Shown in pieces: positions 1-9,305 of a DNA stretch of 64,000 nucleotides. The position numbers were made by a program, and so were the translations under genes. The notes beneath the pieces were generated by a model, which did no database searches, was not told the origin of the DNA, and saw only the letters and a program-made list of their open reading frames with translations. Source of the stretch: Pirellulales bacterium (lineage in GTDB: Bacteria > Planctomycetota > Planctomycetia > Pirellulales > JAEUIK01); assembly GCA_019636335.1 (NCBI GenBank), contig JAHBXR010000019.1, forward strand, positions 1 through 64,000. The letters are read 5' to 3'. Every line of letters starts with the position of its first letter. Positions within the stretch are counted from its first letter, which is position 1.

Positions 1-336
1 ATGATGACCGTGCCCCTATTTCGCATTCCGACCGCCCTGGCCTTTGCCGCCGTGGCCTTGTTGGCTCGACGAGGCAACTGGCACTTGGTCGGCGCGGCCT
101 ATTTCGGTTGCGTAGTGGGGATATACTTTCTCGGGCGACCACTCGTCGAGCAGTTCGTCGTGCCACGCTGGGGCGTTGCTTTCGACAACGATTTTGTAGC
201 GCCCGCCAGCGGTGCCCTGTTGGGCTGGTTTATCGCCATCGTGGCCATCCGGGTCCTGCTGGCCCTCGGACGCCACGTGCCGCCGTGGCGTATGCGGCCG
301 ATGACAAGATCACAGACGCCGAAGAGCATTGGGTAA
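1..336 (+). CDS. Small integral membrane protein, possibly 5'-truncated by the window edge
   Basis: The 111-residue product has about three hydrophobic stretches (roughly residues 8-22, 30-46 and 68-90), so it is an inner-membrane protein of about three passes. The frame opens with two ATG codons exactly at the left edge, so the true start may lie outside the window. The C-terminus is short, basic and presumably cytoplasmic. I do not recognise a family. It is convergent with ftsH, with about 40 bp between the two stop codons, so the two are not in one operon. Confidence 0.5.
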   Translation: MMTVPLFRIPTALAFAAVALLARRGNWHLVGAAYFGCVVGIYFLGRPLVEQFVVPRWGVAFDNDFVAPASGALLGWFIAIVAIRVLLALGRHVPPWRMRPMTRSQTPKSIG

Positions 337-377
337 CGCACTCGGCGTAATCCGACGTCTTGGGGTAGGAACGCCTG

Positions 378-2435
378 CTAAGCGTTTTTCTGGGCTGTGG
401 CACTGGGCGACGCCTCGCTCGTCTCGGGCGTTCCATTGACCTCGCCATTGTGGCTGGGCGTGCGCGCCAGCGCCGGACCGATCAACTCGGCGATTTCGCG
501 CTCGTCGAGAATCTCGCGATCTTCCAGCGTGAGGGCCAGCTTATCGAGCGCTTCGCGTTGCTCGGCGAGCATGCTCCGCGCCTGATCGGCGGCCTCGTGC
601 AGGATACGGGCTACCTCTTCATCAATGACCTGCGCCGTGTGTTCGCTGAACTCGCGCTGCTCGTGGAATTCCTTGCCCAGGAAGGGATGCTCTTCGCTCG
701 TGCGGTAAGCCACCGGGCCGACGCGTTCGCTCATGCCCCAGTGGGTGACCATCCGCCGTGCGAGCTGGGTGGCGCGCTTGAGGTCGTCTTCGGCCCCGGC
801 GCTGTATTCGTTGTAGACCAGCTTCTCGGCGGCACGTCCTCCCATCATGAACACGAGCCGCGAGTGCAGCTCGCTCTCGCTGATGTTCATGCGGTCTTCT
901 TCCGGCAGCAATTGCGTGACGCCCAGGGCACGTCCGCGCGGAATGATCGTCACCTTGTGGACGCGATCGATCCCGGGCAAGCGCCAGGCCAGCAGGGCGT
1001 GCCCCGCTTCGTGGTAGGCGGTCATGCGCTTTTCCTTGCCGACGAGCACCTCTTCGCGCTTGGGGCCCATCAGCACCTTGTCGCGTGCCTGCTCGAAGTC
1101 GCTCATGTCGACTTTGTCTTTGCCCAGGCGCGTGGCCCACAGGGCCGCTTCGTTCACCAAGTTGCGGATGTCCGCGCCGGTGAGCCCCACGGTACCGCCT
1201 GCCAACCGTTCGACATCGACGTCGGGGGCGATGGGCACGTCGCGCAAATGCACCTTGAAGATGGCGATCCGTCCCTTCAAGTTCGGCCGATCGACGGTGA
1301 TGTGCCGATCGAATCGTCCCGGCCGCAGTAGGGCCGGATCGAGCACGTCGGGGCGATTTGTCGCCGCCAGCACGATGACCGACGTGCTGGGCGTGAAGCC
1401 ATCCATCTCGCTCAGGATTTGATTCAGCGTTTGTTCGCGTTCGTCGTGGCCGCCGCCGAGCCCCGCTCCGCGCACGCGTCCCACGGCATCGATCTCATCG
1501 ATAAAGAGAATGCAGGGGGCGTTTTCTTTGGCGGTCTTGAACATGTCGCGGACGCGGCTGGCGCCGACGCCGACGAACATCTGGATGAATTCCGAGCCGT
1601 TGATCGAGTAGAACGGCACGCCCGCCTCGCCGGCGACCGCCTTGGCGAGCAGGGTCTTGCCCGTGCCGGGGGGACCCATCAAGAGAGTGCCCTTGGGAAT
1701 CCTCCCGCCGAGCCGCTGAAACTTCTCGGGGTTCTTCAAGAACTCGACCACTTCGGTCAGATCGTTCTTTGCCCCTTCGAGCCCGGCGACGTCGGCGAAG
1801 GTGACCCGCAGGTTCGATCGCTCGTAGCGCTTGGCCGGGCTCTTGGCAAACCCCCCTAAGATGCCCCCCCCCATGATCTGATCGCGCGAACGGCGGAACA
1901 TCATCCAGGCGGCGCCGAGAAAAAGCACGCTGATGCCCAGGTAGGCGAGCAGCACGAAACCAGTGTTGTCGGTGGGCTGCTTGGCCCGGACGAGTACTCC
2001 TTTGTCGAGCAGCTCTTGATCGAGTGCCGAGCCATCGAGCGCAACCAGAGGCGAGAGGACCGTGGTGAAGCTGGGCTTGAGGCGCTTCCGCTCCGCCGGT
2101 TTCTTGGGCTCGGCGGGCTTGGCTTCCCCCGGCTTCTCATCGCTCGACTTCGCTGGCTCGACGACGACGGGGGGGATCGGCTCGAGCGGAGGGTCTTTGA
2201 ACCGGCCGGTGATTTCCTGGCCGTCGATCGTGACTTCCTGGATATTCCCTTCCGCAAGTTGCTGACGGAAGAAGTTATAGCTGATCTCCGACGCGCTCTC
2301 GGCCTGACGGCGCAGATAGAGCGCGACAAACAGCACCAGGATCAAGACGATCAGCCAGGTGGCGGGATTGCCAATCCGCGACGGCGACACCGGTTTCCGA
2401 GGGGTGTCGTCGTTTTTCTCCGGTTGATACTCCAT
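378..2435 (-). CDS. ftsH: ATP-dependent zinc metalloprotease FtsH
   Basis: A 685-residue membrane-anchored AAA+ protease that degrades misfolded membrane proteins and short-lived regulators. Two membrane segments (about 26-41 and 159-180) bracket a periplasmic region. The AAA module carries Walker A GPPGTGKT (254-261), Walker B ending in FIDE (about 311-314) and the second-region-of-homology arginines (RPGRFDR). The zinc-protease motif HEAGH lies at 475-479, and a downstream acidic segment (GAEDDL) supplies the third zinc ligand. Length fits the family (about 610-700). The periplasmic part holds an unusually Pro/Glu/Lys-rich insert at about residues 80-120. The ATG start gives a charged N-terminus before the first helix. 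The gene is monocistronic and divergent from the Nudix gene. Confidence 0.97.
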   Translation of the reverse strand: MEYQPEKNDDTPRKPVSPSRIGNPATWLIVLILVLFVALYLRRQAESASEISYNFFRQQLAEGNIQEVTIDGQEITGRFKDPPLEPIPPVVVEPAKSSDEKPGEAKPAEPKKPAERKRLKPSFTTVLSPLVALDGSALDQELLDKGVLVRAKQPTDNTGFVLLAYLGISVLFLGAAWMMFRRSRDQIMGGGILGGFAKSPAKRYERSNLRVTFADVAGLEGAKNDLTEVVEFLKNPEKFQRLGGRIPKGTLLMGPPGTGKTLLAKAVAGEAGVPFYSINGSEFIQMFVGVGASRVRDMFKTAKENAPCILFIDEIDAVGRVRGAGLGGGHDEREQTLNQILSEMDGFTPSTSVIVLAATNRPDVLDPALLRPGRFDRHITVDRPNLKGRIAIFKVHLRDVPIAPDVDVERLAGGTVGLTGADIRNLVNEAALWATRLGKDKVDMSDFEQARDKVLMGPKREEVLVGKEKRMTAYHEAGHALLAWRLPGIDRVHKVTIIPRGRALGVTQLLPEEDRMNISESELHSRLVFMMGGRAAEKLVYNEYSAGAEDDLKRATQLARRMVTHWGMSERVGPVAYRTSEEHPFLGKEFHEQREFSEHTAQVIDEEVARILHEAADQARSMLAEQREALDKLALTLEDREILDEREIAELIGPALARTPSHNGEVNGTPETSEASPSATAQKNA

Positions 2436-2684
2436 CCAGGGTCCTTCTCTTGGGCGTCTCGCATCGCCCGGCCGGCGGCAGTGAGGGGTGGAACTAGCCG
2501 AAGTTTCGAGTGGGGGCCACGCCGCCTCGTTGACGGGTTGCGCTGCCGCAGGTTACACCGGACGGGCACGACCGCGGACAGGTAGCTGCATTCTACCGCT
2601 GATAGTTCGGTTTTTCGATTACCTCGCCACGCGAGACTTGCTCTTTTCTGTACGTCGTGGCAGTCACTTACGTTGAATCGTTCC

Positions 2685-3101
2685 ATGGACCCCCCCCCGC
2701 CAGTCCGTCGAGGAGTGATCGCCGTCGTGGTTCGGGAGACGCGATTCCTCGTGATTCGCCGCTCTCAGACCGTGGTGGCGCCGGGGGCGTTTTGTTTTCC
2801 CGGGGGAGCCATCGAGTCTGGCGAGTCCGAAGAGCAGGCTCTGGTGCGGGAATTGCGCGAGGAACTGGCCCTCGAAGTACGACCCAAAAAACGCCTCTGG
2901 CAGAGTGTGACACCCTGGCGGGTGGAACTCTCGTGGTGGCAGGCCGAGTTCGATCTGGCCGGCATTCCTACGCCCAATCCGGCCGAAGTCGAATCGTTCC
3001 ATTGGTATACCACGGCCGAAATGCGTGCCCTGGCAGGCTTGCTGTCGAGCAATCTTGCCTTTCTCGAGGCCGCCGACGCGGGTGAATTCCTGCTCGATTG
3101 A
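2685..3101 (+). CDS. Nudix hydrolase
   Basis: A 138-residue single-domain pyrophosphohydrolase. The Nudix box is intact: a Gly at the end of FPGG is followed after five residues by Glu, then after seven residues by RELREEL, matching GX5EX7REUXEEXGU. The acidic residues of this box bind the divalent metal. I chose the ATG at 2685 rather than the in-frame TTG at 2673, because the N-terminal beta strand (RRGVIAVVV) follows directly. Substrate cannot be read from the sequence; MutT-like nucleotide sanitising or mRNA/NDP-sugar hydrolysis are both possible. It is divergent from ftsH, with about 250 bp between starts. Confidence 0.9.
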   Translation: MDPPPPVRRGVIAVVVRETRFLVIRRSQTVVAPGAFCFPGGAIESGESEEQALVRELREELALEVRPKKRLWQSVTPWRVELSWWQAEFDLAGIPTPNPAEVESFHWYTTAEMRALAGLLSSNLAFLEAADAGEFLLD

Positions 3102-3315
3102 GTCTTCGCAAGAAGCGTCGCGGGAAGGTTTGCGCCATTTTTCCGGCGCAGGGGTGAAACATCCGCTCCCGACCTACGCCTAGCTAGAACGGGCGAGGTC
3201 GAACGAGGCCGGAAAAAGAGCTTGGCGACAAGCCGCCGGTAAGCCCCTCGATCGAGCTCGCCCCCTGCACCGTTCAACAACCGGCGTCGGATTCAACCGG
3301 GAAAAGGAATACGCC

Positions 3316-3816
3316 ATGACTATTCGACAACGCAAAATTCTCATCGTCACCTTCGTGCTGGGATCGGTATTGGCTGCCGCGGTTGAGATCGCGTCGGCAT
3401 GTCCTCCCTCGGGGGGCAAGCGTCGCTCGGGTGGTGGACTCTATGCGAGCTCGCCCCAGAGCGGCCCCATGTCGAGCAACTCGCTCTACGCGAAAAATCG
3501 ACGGCACTTGCCGCCACCCCCGGCTCCTCCGGCGCAGATGGCTACCCGCGATATTCAACTGGCGTCGAACCAGACGCCTGCCAGTGCTACGCCCGTGGAA
3601 TCCAAGCCGCCGGTCGGCGCCGAGCAGATCGAGAATCCCTTCACGATCGATCTGGCCGCAAGCAATGTGGCCGAGGCGCAGGCACGGCAGCAGCGGCAAC
3701 AAGCCGCCCTCGAACAGGCCTGGCGCGCGGAACAGGCCGAGACGCGCAATCGTGCCGCCGCCAACTCGACCGCGCAGGCCGATCCGGCTTCCATCGAATC
3801 CGCCCTGCAGAATTAA
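3316..3816 (+). CDS. Exported small hypothetical protein
   Basis: A 166-residue protein with a classical signal peptide: basic start (MTIRQRK), hydrophobic core to about residue 27, then ASAC. The Cys directly after ASA could be a lipidation site, but the position -3 residue is Ala, so this is not a good lipobox. The mature part is Ser/Gly/Pro-rich, then Ala/Gln/Glu-rich and probably helical (about residues 110-166), with no recognisable domain. The start is supported by an AAGGA-type ribosome site about 10 bases upstream. It is probably periplasmic or envelope-associated, with function unknown. The following gene is convergent. Confidence 0.7.
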   Translation: MTIRQRKILIVTFVLGSVLAAAVEIASACPPSGGKRRSGGGLYASSPQSGPMSSNSLYAKNRRHLPPPPAPPAQMATRDIQLASNQTPASATPVESKPPVGAEQIENPFTIDLAASNVAEAQARQQRQQAALEQAWRAEQAETRNRAAANSTAQADPASIESALQN

Positions 3817-3831
3817 ACGCCCGTCTCCGCG

Positions 3832-5016
3832 TCAAACGACGCGGCAGATAAAGCACTTCAGATACTCGGTCTCGAGGCAAGTCGCGCTCGTCGGGTGATC
3901 GGGTGCGGCGCCTCGTTGTTCGAGTATCTGAATGTCGCGTTCCGATTTTTGCGCCACCCCCGCGAGCATGTAAAGAAAGTCTTCGCGCGTGACGTGCCCC
4001 GAACAACTGCAGGTAACGAGGATTCCTCCCGGTTCGAGCATGCCGACGGCCAGACGGTTCAGACGGTGATAGGCCCTCAGGGCGTCATTCACCGTGCCGC
4101 GGCTGCGGGCGAACTTGGGAGGATCGAGGATCACGCCGCCGAAACGCCGACCCTCGGCACATAGATTGGCGAGCGTGTCGAAACCGTCGCCGGCGAGAAA
4201 CTGCGACTTCGAGACACCGTTCAATTCCGCGTTCGCACGAGCGAGCGCAATGGCCTTCTCACTGGCATCGATGCCCAACGTTTCGGTCGCACCGCCATGC
4301 ACGACAGCCGCCAGACTGAATCCGCCGCTGTAGCAGAAGGCATCGAGCACGCGCCTGCCGCTCAGGTACCGCGCCGCCGCGAGCCGGTTTTCGCGCTGAT
4401 CGACGTAGAAGCCGGTCTTCTGCCCCTCGGTGAGATCGACGCCGTAACGCAGGCCGTTTTCGGTGATGAAGATCGGACCGCTGGGCGTCGTGCCGAACAG
4501 GGTGCGGTCCATGTATTCGAGCCCTTCGAGCTTCGCCACCCCTTTCTCCGAGCGGACGACGGCGGCCTGCGCCCCCGTCAGTTCGGCGAGGATGGGCGCC
4601 AGCGTGTCGAGTCGCGAGGCGATGCCCAGCGACGTGACCTGAATCGAGAGGTAGTTGGCAAAGCGATCGACCACCAGGCCGCTCAGCCCATCGGCTTCAC
4701 TGAATACAAGCCGCGCGGCCCCCTCGGGGGCGTCGTAGCCGAGTCGACGTCGCCAGGCGATGGCCGTCGAGAGACGACGACGCCAGAACGACTCGTCGAG
4801 CGATTCTTGTACATCCCAGGTGTACAAACGGACGCGGATCCGACTCCGCGAATTAAACAGCCCGCGGGCAATCCACTTGCCTTGATCGGTCACCAGGTCA
4901 ACGGCGTCGCCGTCGGCCGGAGTGCCGTCGAGGCGGGCGATGGCCGAGTCGAGCACCCAGGGGTGACGGCCGAAAAAAGGGGCCGCTTTTCGCGGCTTGA
5001 GTACGACCGAATCCAC
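3832..5016 (-). CDS. rlmI: RlmI-family 23S rRNA (cytosine-C5) methyltransferase
   Basis: A 394-residue protein of the YccW/RlmI family, which uses S-adenosylmethionine to methylate cytosine in 23S rRNA. The N-terminal PUA-like RNA-binding domain covers about residues 1-80 (LKPRKAAPFFGRHPWVLD). An EEHEH-type middle domain follows, and then a Rossmann methyltransferase with motif I VLDAFCYSGGFSLAAV and motif IV ILDPPKFARS. The catalytic-type Cys motif LVTCSCSGHV lies near the C-terminus. Length matches the family (about 390-400). The exact target nucleotide is inferred from the family. It is convergent with the upstream small exported protein (16 bp between stops). Confidence 0.92.
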   Translation of the reverse strand: MDSVVLKPRKAAPFFGRHPWVLDSAIARLDGTPADGDAVDLVTDQGKWIARGLFNSRSRIRVRLYTWDVQESLDESFWRRRLSTAIAWRRRLGYDAPEGAARLVFSEADGLSGLVVDRFANYLSIQVTSLGIASRLDTLAPILAELTGAQAAVVRSEKGVAKLEGLEYMDRTLFGTTPSGPIFITENGLRYGVDLTEGQKTGFYVDQRENRLAAARYLSGRRVLDAFCYSGGFSLAAVVHGGATETLGIDASEKAIALARANAELNGVSKSQFLAGDGFDTLANLCAEGRRFGGVILDPPKFARSRGTVNDALRAYHRLNRLAVGMLEPGGILVTCSCSGHVTREDFLYMLAGVAQKSERDIQILEQRGAAPDHPTSATCLETEYLKCFICRVV

Positions 5017-5103
5017 CCGACAACCTCAGCTTTCAGGCCTCGCCGCTGTTCAGATCGCTTGATCTGATGCTGGGCGGGCCCGCCAGAAGGGAACGAACGA
5101 AAC

Positions 5104-6582
5104 ATGGACCGTTCAATGTCGCGTCATCTTACGGCAAGCCCTTCGGCCCGCAACCCGGCGCCCGCCTGCCGTCCCAGACCGGCGTCCCGTCCTGCGTTCC
5201 CTGTTGTCGAGCGCGGAGTCGCAACAAGCATCCTGCCGGGCGCTGTTCGTGCGATCGACATGCGTTGTTTACCACGCATTGGCCCGAAGCACGCGCCGCG
5301 CAGCAATCGCCGGCTGCCGACGCGACGCGAGGTGGTCATTACTGGTGTGGGGGTGGTCAGTCCGATCGGGAACGGGTGCGACGCGTTCTGGGCCTCGCTG
5401 CTCGGGGGCCGCAGCGGTGTGCGGCCGATTACCCGCTTCGATACGAGTGCCACGGCGGCGCATTTTGGAGGCGAGATCAGCGATTTCGATCCCAAGCAGT
5501 TCATCGCCCAGCGGAAGAGTCTCAAGGTGATGTCGCACGATATTCAACTAGGCGTGGCCGCGGCCAGCCTGGCCCAACAGCACGCCGCGCTCGATACGGC
5601 GAAGCTGACCCCCGAGCGTCTGGGGGTCGTGTTCGGCGCCGACCTGATGCATTGCGAGTTGGCCGAAGCGGCGCCGGCCTTTGCCCAGTGCCTGGTCGAC
5701 GGGCAATTCGATTTCAGCCGTTGGGGCACCGCGGCGCTCGAGAAGATCTATCCCTTGTGGATGCTCAAATATTTGCCCAATATGCCGGCCTGCCATGTGG
5801 CCATTGCTTGCGATGCGCGTGGCCCCAGCAACTCGATCACGATGGGGGACGTCTCGAGCCTGTGTGCGGTGGCCGAAGCGGCAAGCGTCGTCGAACGGGA
5901 CGAAGCCGACGTCATGTTCTGTGGCGGCGCGAGCTCGCGGATCCATCCCACGCTCTGGGTCCGTAGCTCGCTGACTCCCTGGTCGCGGCGCAACGACGAT
6001 CCGCAAGGGGCGTGCCGTCCCTTCGACGCCCACCGCGACGGCGCGGTAAATGGTGAAGGAGCGGCGGTCTTCGTGGTCGAATCGCGCGAACATGCCGAGG
6101 CCCGCCGGGCCAAGATCCTGGCCACCGTGGCTGGCTCGGCGATGCGCTTCGAGCCCCGCCGGGGCCAGACGCCGCGCGAAGGGGTCGCCATTCGCCACGC
6201 CATCGAAGGGGCGATGCGCTCGGCCGGTGTCGAGCAGCAGGACATCGGTCACATCAACGCCCACGGCTTGAGCACGGCCGAGGATGACTGTCTCGAAGCC
6301 CGCGCCATCGCAGCGGTCTTGCCCGATACGCCGGTAACGGCGCCAAAGAGCTACTTCGGCAACCTGGGGGCGGGAAGCGGCGCGGTCGAGCTAGCAGCCA
6401 GCGTGCTAGCGATGGCCGCTGGCGAAGTGCCGGCGACCTTGAACTACGAGCAGCCCGATCCGGCTTGTCCGCTCAACGTGATTCACCGCCGAACGATGAA
6501 AACCGATGCCCCGGCCGCACTCGTGCTCAATCATGCTGCGACGGGGCAGGCTGCGGCCCTGGTGCTACGACGGCCAAGCTGA
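5104..6582 (+). CDS. Beta-ketoacyl-ACP synthase homologue (KAS II/CLF-like) with replaced active-site residues
   Basis: A thiolase-fold ketosynthase of the FabF/chain-length-factor type. The core begins near residue 75 (REVVITGVGVVSPIG). The alignment landmark GPSNSITMGDVSS corresponds to FabF GPSISIATACTSG, so the nucleophilic Cys is Asp249 here (codon 5848-5850). The first catalytic His is kept (NAHGLS, His387). The second is Asn420 (KSYFGNLG in place of KSMTGHLLG). This suggests a non-condensing partner subunit or a decarboxylating or structural role, but no partner KS or ACP is adjacent. The first 70 residues are low-complexity and Arg/Pro-rich, so translation may begin at the ATG at 5260. 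Family assignment is firm; function is uncertain. Confidence 0.85.
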   Translation: MDRSMSRHLTASPSARNPAPACRPRPASRPAFPVVERGVATSILPGAVRAIDMRCLPRIGPKHAPRSNRRLPTRREVVITGVGVVSPIGNGCDAFWASLLGGRSGVRPITRFDTSATAAHFGGEISDFDPKQFIAQRKSLKVMSHDIQLGVAAASLAQQHAALDTAKLTPERLGVVFGADLMHCELAEAAPAFAQCLVDGQFDFSRWGTAALEKIYPLWMLKYLPNMPACHVAIACDARGPSNSITMGDVSSLCAVAEAASVVERDEADVMFCGGASSRIHPTLWVRSSLTPWSRRNDDPQGACRPFDAHRDGAVNGEGAAVFVVESREHAEARRAKILATVAGSAMRFEPRRGQTPREGVAIRHAIEGAMRSAGVEQQDIGHINAHGLSTAEDDCLEARAIAAVLPDTPVTAPKSYFGNLGAGSGAVELAASVLAMAAGEVPATLNYEQPDPACPLNVIHRRTMKTDAPAALVLNHAATGQAAALVLRRPS

Positions 6583-6884
6583 CATCGAGAACATCGCTTA
6601 TACGAGGTTCTCCTGCGATCCACGTCGATGGATGGTTGAATTCACGTTACACCGACGGCGCGACGCTGGTAGCATACGCCCCCCGCGCCGGCCCGATTTG
6701 CGTAAGATTCCCGGCGCGGCGCGGCGATAAGTACCAATACCCGCTCGTTTTACTCCCTTACCCCGGCGACATCCTCGCGGCATCTAACAAGCAGCACGGC
6801 GGAACGCTGGGAGCAGCGCGCCAGGCGTGCGCGTTCGCTTACCCTCGTAACCGATCCCCAAAACAGGAAGTTTGGGAGACGCGT
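6583..6884. other. Intergenic region upstream of the DUF1571 gene
   Basis: About 300 bp between the ketosynthase homologue and the DUF1571 gene. An open frame runs through it but lacks coding character, and the downstream product has a clear signal peptide beginning at 6885. A GGGAGA ribosome site lies just before that start. I see no convincing -35/-10 pair, hairpin or repeat. Confidence 0.5.
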
Positions 6885-7769
6885 ATGTTCCAACGCACCA
6901 GGCGGAGCGGAACTCTGCTGTTCATTACGGGCAGCGCGATACTTGGGGGCGCGGGCCTCGTGGGTGCTCAAGCGCCCGGCGATGCGGCGCGTGCGCCCGC
7001 AACGGCGAACGCCGCGGCGGTTCGATCGGGCGATCGTGTGGCAGTCCGGCCGCTGACGCCCGAGACGGCGCCGCCGCATCCGCTCGAAGCGGTGCTCGAA
7101 CTGGCCGATCGCGCCGTGCAGCGCGCGGATGAACTGCACGATTATTCAGCGACGTTCATCAAGCGCGAGCGGATCGACGGTCGACTGAGCAACTACGACT
7201 ACATGTTCCTCAAGGTGCGGCACGCGCCCTTCAGCATCTATCTCTACTGCCTGGGCCCCGTGAAACCCAAGGGACAAGAGGCGATCTACGTCGAAGGGCA
7301 GAACGAGGGCAAGGTGCTCGGGCACACCACCGGCATTCGCGATCGCATCGCCGGCACGATGTCGCTCGATCCCGCCGGATCGCGAATGATGGAGGGCAAT
7401 CTCTACCCGCTCACGAGCATCGGCATCAAGAATCTCGCGTCCAAGTTGGCCAACCTGCATCGCTACGAATTGAACTTCGGCGAGTGCGAGGTGAACACCT
7501 ATCCGGGAGCCAAGGTGGATGGTCGCGAGTGTACCTGCGTGCAGGTGGTACATCCCGTCGAGCGCGAGAACTTCAAGTTCCACCTGTCGCGCACGTATTA
7601 CGATCACGCGACCGGCTTGCCGATCCGCTTCGAGGGATACCTCTGGCCGACCACGCCTGGCGGCAAGCCAGTGTTGCTCGAGGAGTACACGTATCAGAAC
7701 GTGCAATTCAACCAGGGGATCAGCGACCTCGATTTCGACACGCAGAACCCGGCCTACGGTTATCGTTGA
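6885..7769 (+). CDS. Exported DUF1571 domain protein
   Basis: A 294-residue protein with a Sec signal peptide (basic FQRTRRSG, hydrophobic LLFITGSAILGGAGLVGA, cleavage near AQA). The mature domain starts around residue 60, carries YSATFIKRERIDGRL, and then follows the mixed beta pattern of the DUF1571 family, a LolA/LolB-like lipid-binding fold common in planctomycetes. The ATG at 6885 was chosen over far-upstream starts because it has a GGGAGA ribosome site and opens directly into the signal peptide. The family has no established function; a periplasmic role in envelope or lipid handling is inference. It is convergent with the BBP7-like gene, 21 bp between stops. Confidence 0.85.
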   Translation: MFQRTRRSGTLLFITGSAILGGAGLVGAQAPGDAARAPATANAAAVRSGDRVAVRPLTPETAPPHPLEAVLELADRAVQRADELHDYSATFIKRERIDGRLSNYDYMFLKVRHAPFSIYLYCLGPVKPKGQEAIYVEGQNEGKVLGHTTGIRDRIAGTMSLDPAGSRMMEGNLYPLTSIGIKNLASKLANLHRYELNFGECEVNTYPGAKVDGRECTCVQVVHPVERENFKFHLSRTYYDHATGLPIRFEGYLWPTTPGGKPVLLEEYTYQNVQFNQGISDLDFDTQNPAYGYR

Positions 7770-7790
7770 TAGGGAGGCATGTCCCGCCGA

Positions 7791-9305
7791 CTACCAACTG
7801 AAGTCCGCACCGACCGAGAAGGTGTTGAAGAAGAGTCCCCCGGTCGTGACGATCGAATCGGTCTGGGGGAAGGTGAAGTTTAGTTGCTCGGGGGCGAGCG
7901 CCAATCGCGAGACCCACATCATGTCCCAGGCGGCGCGAAAGCTGAGATTCGGCGTCCAGCGGTAATTGGCCACGAAACCTAGTTCGCCGATGAAGGCCAG
8001 CCGTTGGTCGCTGCCGCCCGACGCCTGATTGCCCGTCGTGAACATGGCTTCCTGGGCCTGGATCCACACGACGCTGTCTTGCTCGGCGAAGTTGGCGTAA
8101 AGCCCGACTTTCCCGCGCGCTCCCCAATTCCAACGTACGTGCTCGTCGATCAAGTCGCCTCCCAATTGGGCGCCGATCAGCCGGTTGCGCGTGTGAATCG
8201 TGTATTCACCGCCTTGGGGCGATTGCACCCGCACGGGTTGGTTCAGCGGCGGTGGCGGCGGAATGTACAAAGCTTCGCTGAAGAAGTAGAACCGCTCGTC
8301 GAGTTCGAAGTAGCGCACGCCGCCAAAGATCGAAGGGGTATGTCCCGGCGTTAACTGGCGATGCCAGCTTCCGTCCGATTGGCCCACGAGGCTGTCTCGC
8401 CCCAGGGCGCGTCGCAGGCGATAGTTGAGTTCGAAATTGTTGACGTGCGACCCATATTCGATGTAGTGCGTTGTCGCGAAGTTGAAACCGCCGACCGAAG
8501 GGTTGCCATTCGGAAAGCTCGTCGGGAAGTCGGTGACCAGGGAGCCACCGACCGCGGCTGGGATCGTGTCGTTGCCCCTGAGGGCAATAAGCTGCCCCCC
8601 CTGGTTGTGTACGCGGGCGCTACCCGACCAATCGAGCAGGCCGAAGTAGGTGAACTCGAGCGTGTGGTCGCGATTCAACATATCGCGTCCGAGATAGCGC
8701 CCCAACGTGAAGCGAAATCCCGGCTCGAAATCAAAGCTGCCGACCGACTTGGTTCCCATCACGGCCGTCGCATTGGCGACCGTGATGATCTGACCGCCCG
8801 AAATGACTTGAATCGGATCGGCGCGGTCGCGCGACACGATGCGGTTGCGCGACCGTTGTCGTTGGGTAAAGATGGCTTCAGCCGTGGCAAACCAGGGAGA
8901 AGGGCAACCGCTGAACTGGTCCCATTCGCAAGTGCAGCACTCATCGGCGGCGCCGCAGCCCAGGCAGTGGGGCTCGTACCAACCCTCGCCGGGAGGACTT
9001 TCGTACCAGGTTTCCTCCCCGTATCCCTCTTCAAGGGCGGAATATTCCTCGGCCGTTTCGGCAGGAACGGGACGCAGGTCTGCGGAAGGCTCCTCTTCGT
9101 AATAGGGGGTGTCTTGGTAGGCCGTCTTGCGCAGCGCATCCTGGAACGACGAGCCTGAGACCGACCGCGGTGGCGCCACCTGGCGCGTCGCGGGTCTCGC
9201 CCCGCGCGAACGGGGTGCCTGTGCCGCGGCACCTTCCGTGCCGGCGGCGAGGGCGATTGCCGTCAGGCAAAGCAGCCAGTAGTGAATAGGCCCCTTCAAG
9301 GGCAA
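7791..9305 (-). CDS. BBP7-family outer-membrane beta-barrel protein
   Basis: A 504-residue exported protein. The signal peptide (YWLLCLTAIALAAG) ends near AAAQA. A linker of about 120 residues is rich in Glu, Tyr and Pro and ends in a cysteine cluster (CLGCGAADECCTCEW, about residues 118-132). The remainder is alternating amphipathic beta strands with many Tyr/Phe/Trp (GFRFTLGRYLGRD, HTLEFTYFGLLDW) and a terminal aromatic residue (FSW), as in outer-membrane barrels. This matches the planctomycete-expanded BBP7 family. No ATG starts the signal peptide: TTG at 9305 or TTG at 9299 is used, the latter having GGAG nine bases upstream. Cargo or role is unknown. Confidence 0.82.
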   Translation of the reverse strand: MPLKGPIHYWLLCLTAIALAAGTEGAAAQAPRSRGARPATRQVAPPRSVSGSSFQDALRKTAYQDTPYYEEEPSADLRPVPAETAEEYSALEEGYGEETWYESPPGEGWYEPHCLGCGAADECCTCEWDQFSGCPSPWFATAEAIFTQRQRSRNRIVSRDRADPIQVISGGQIITVANATAVMGTKSVGSFDFEPGFRFTLGRYLGRDMLNRDHTLEFTYFGLLDWSGSARVHNQGGQLIALRGNDTIPAAVGGSLVTDFPTSFPNGNPSVGGFNFATTHYIEYGSHVNNFELNYRLRRALGRDSLVGQSDGSWHRQLTPGHTPSIFGGVRYFELDERFYFFSEALYIPPPPPLNQPVRVQSPQGGEYTIHTRNRLIGAQLGGDLIDEHVRWNWGARGKVGLYANFAEQDSVVWIQAQEAMFTTGNQASGGSDQRLAFIGELGFVANYRWTPNLSFRAAWDMMWVSRLALAPEQLNFTFPQTDSIVTTGGLFFNTFSVGADFSW

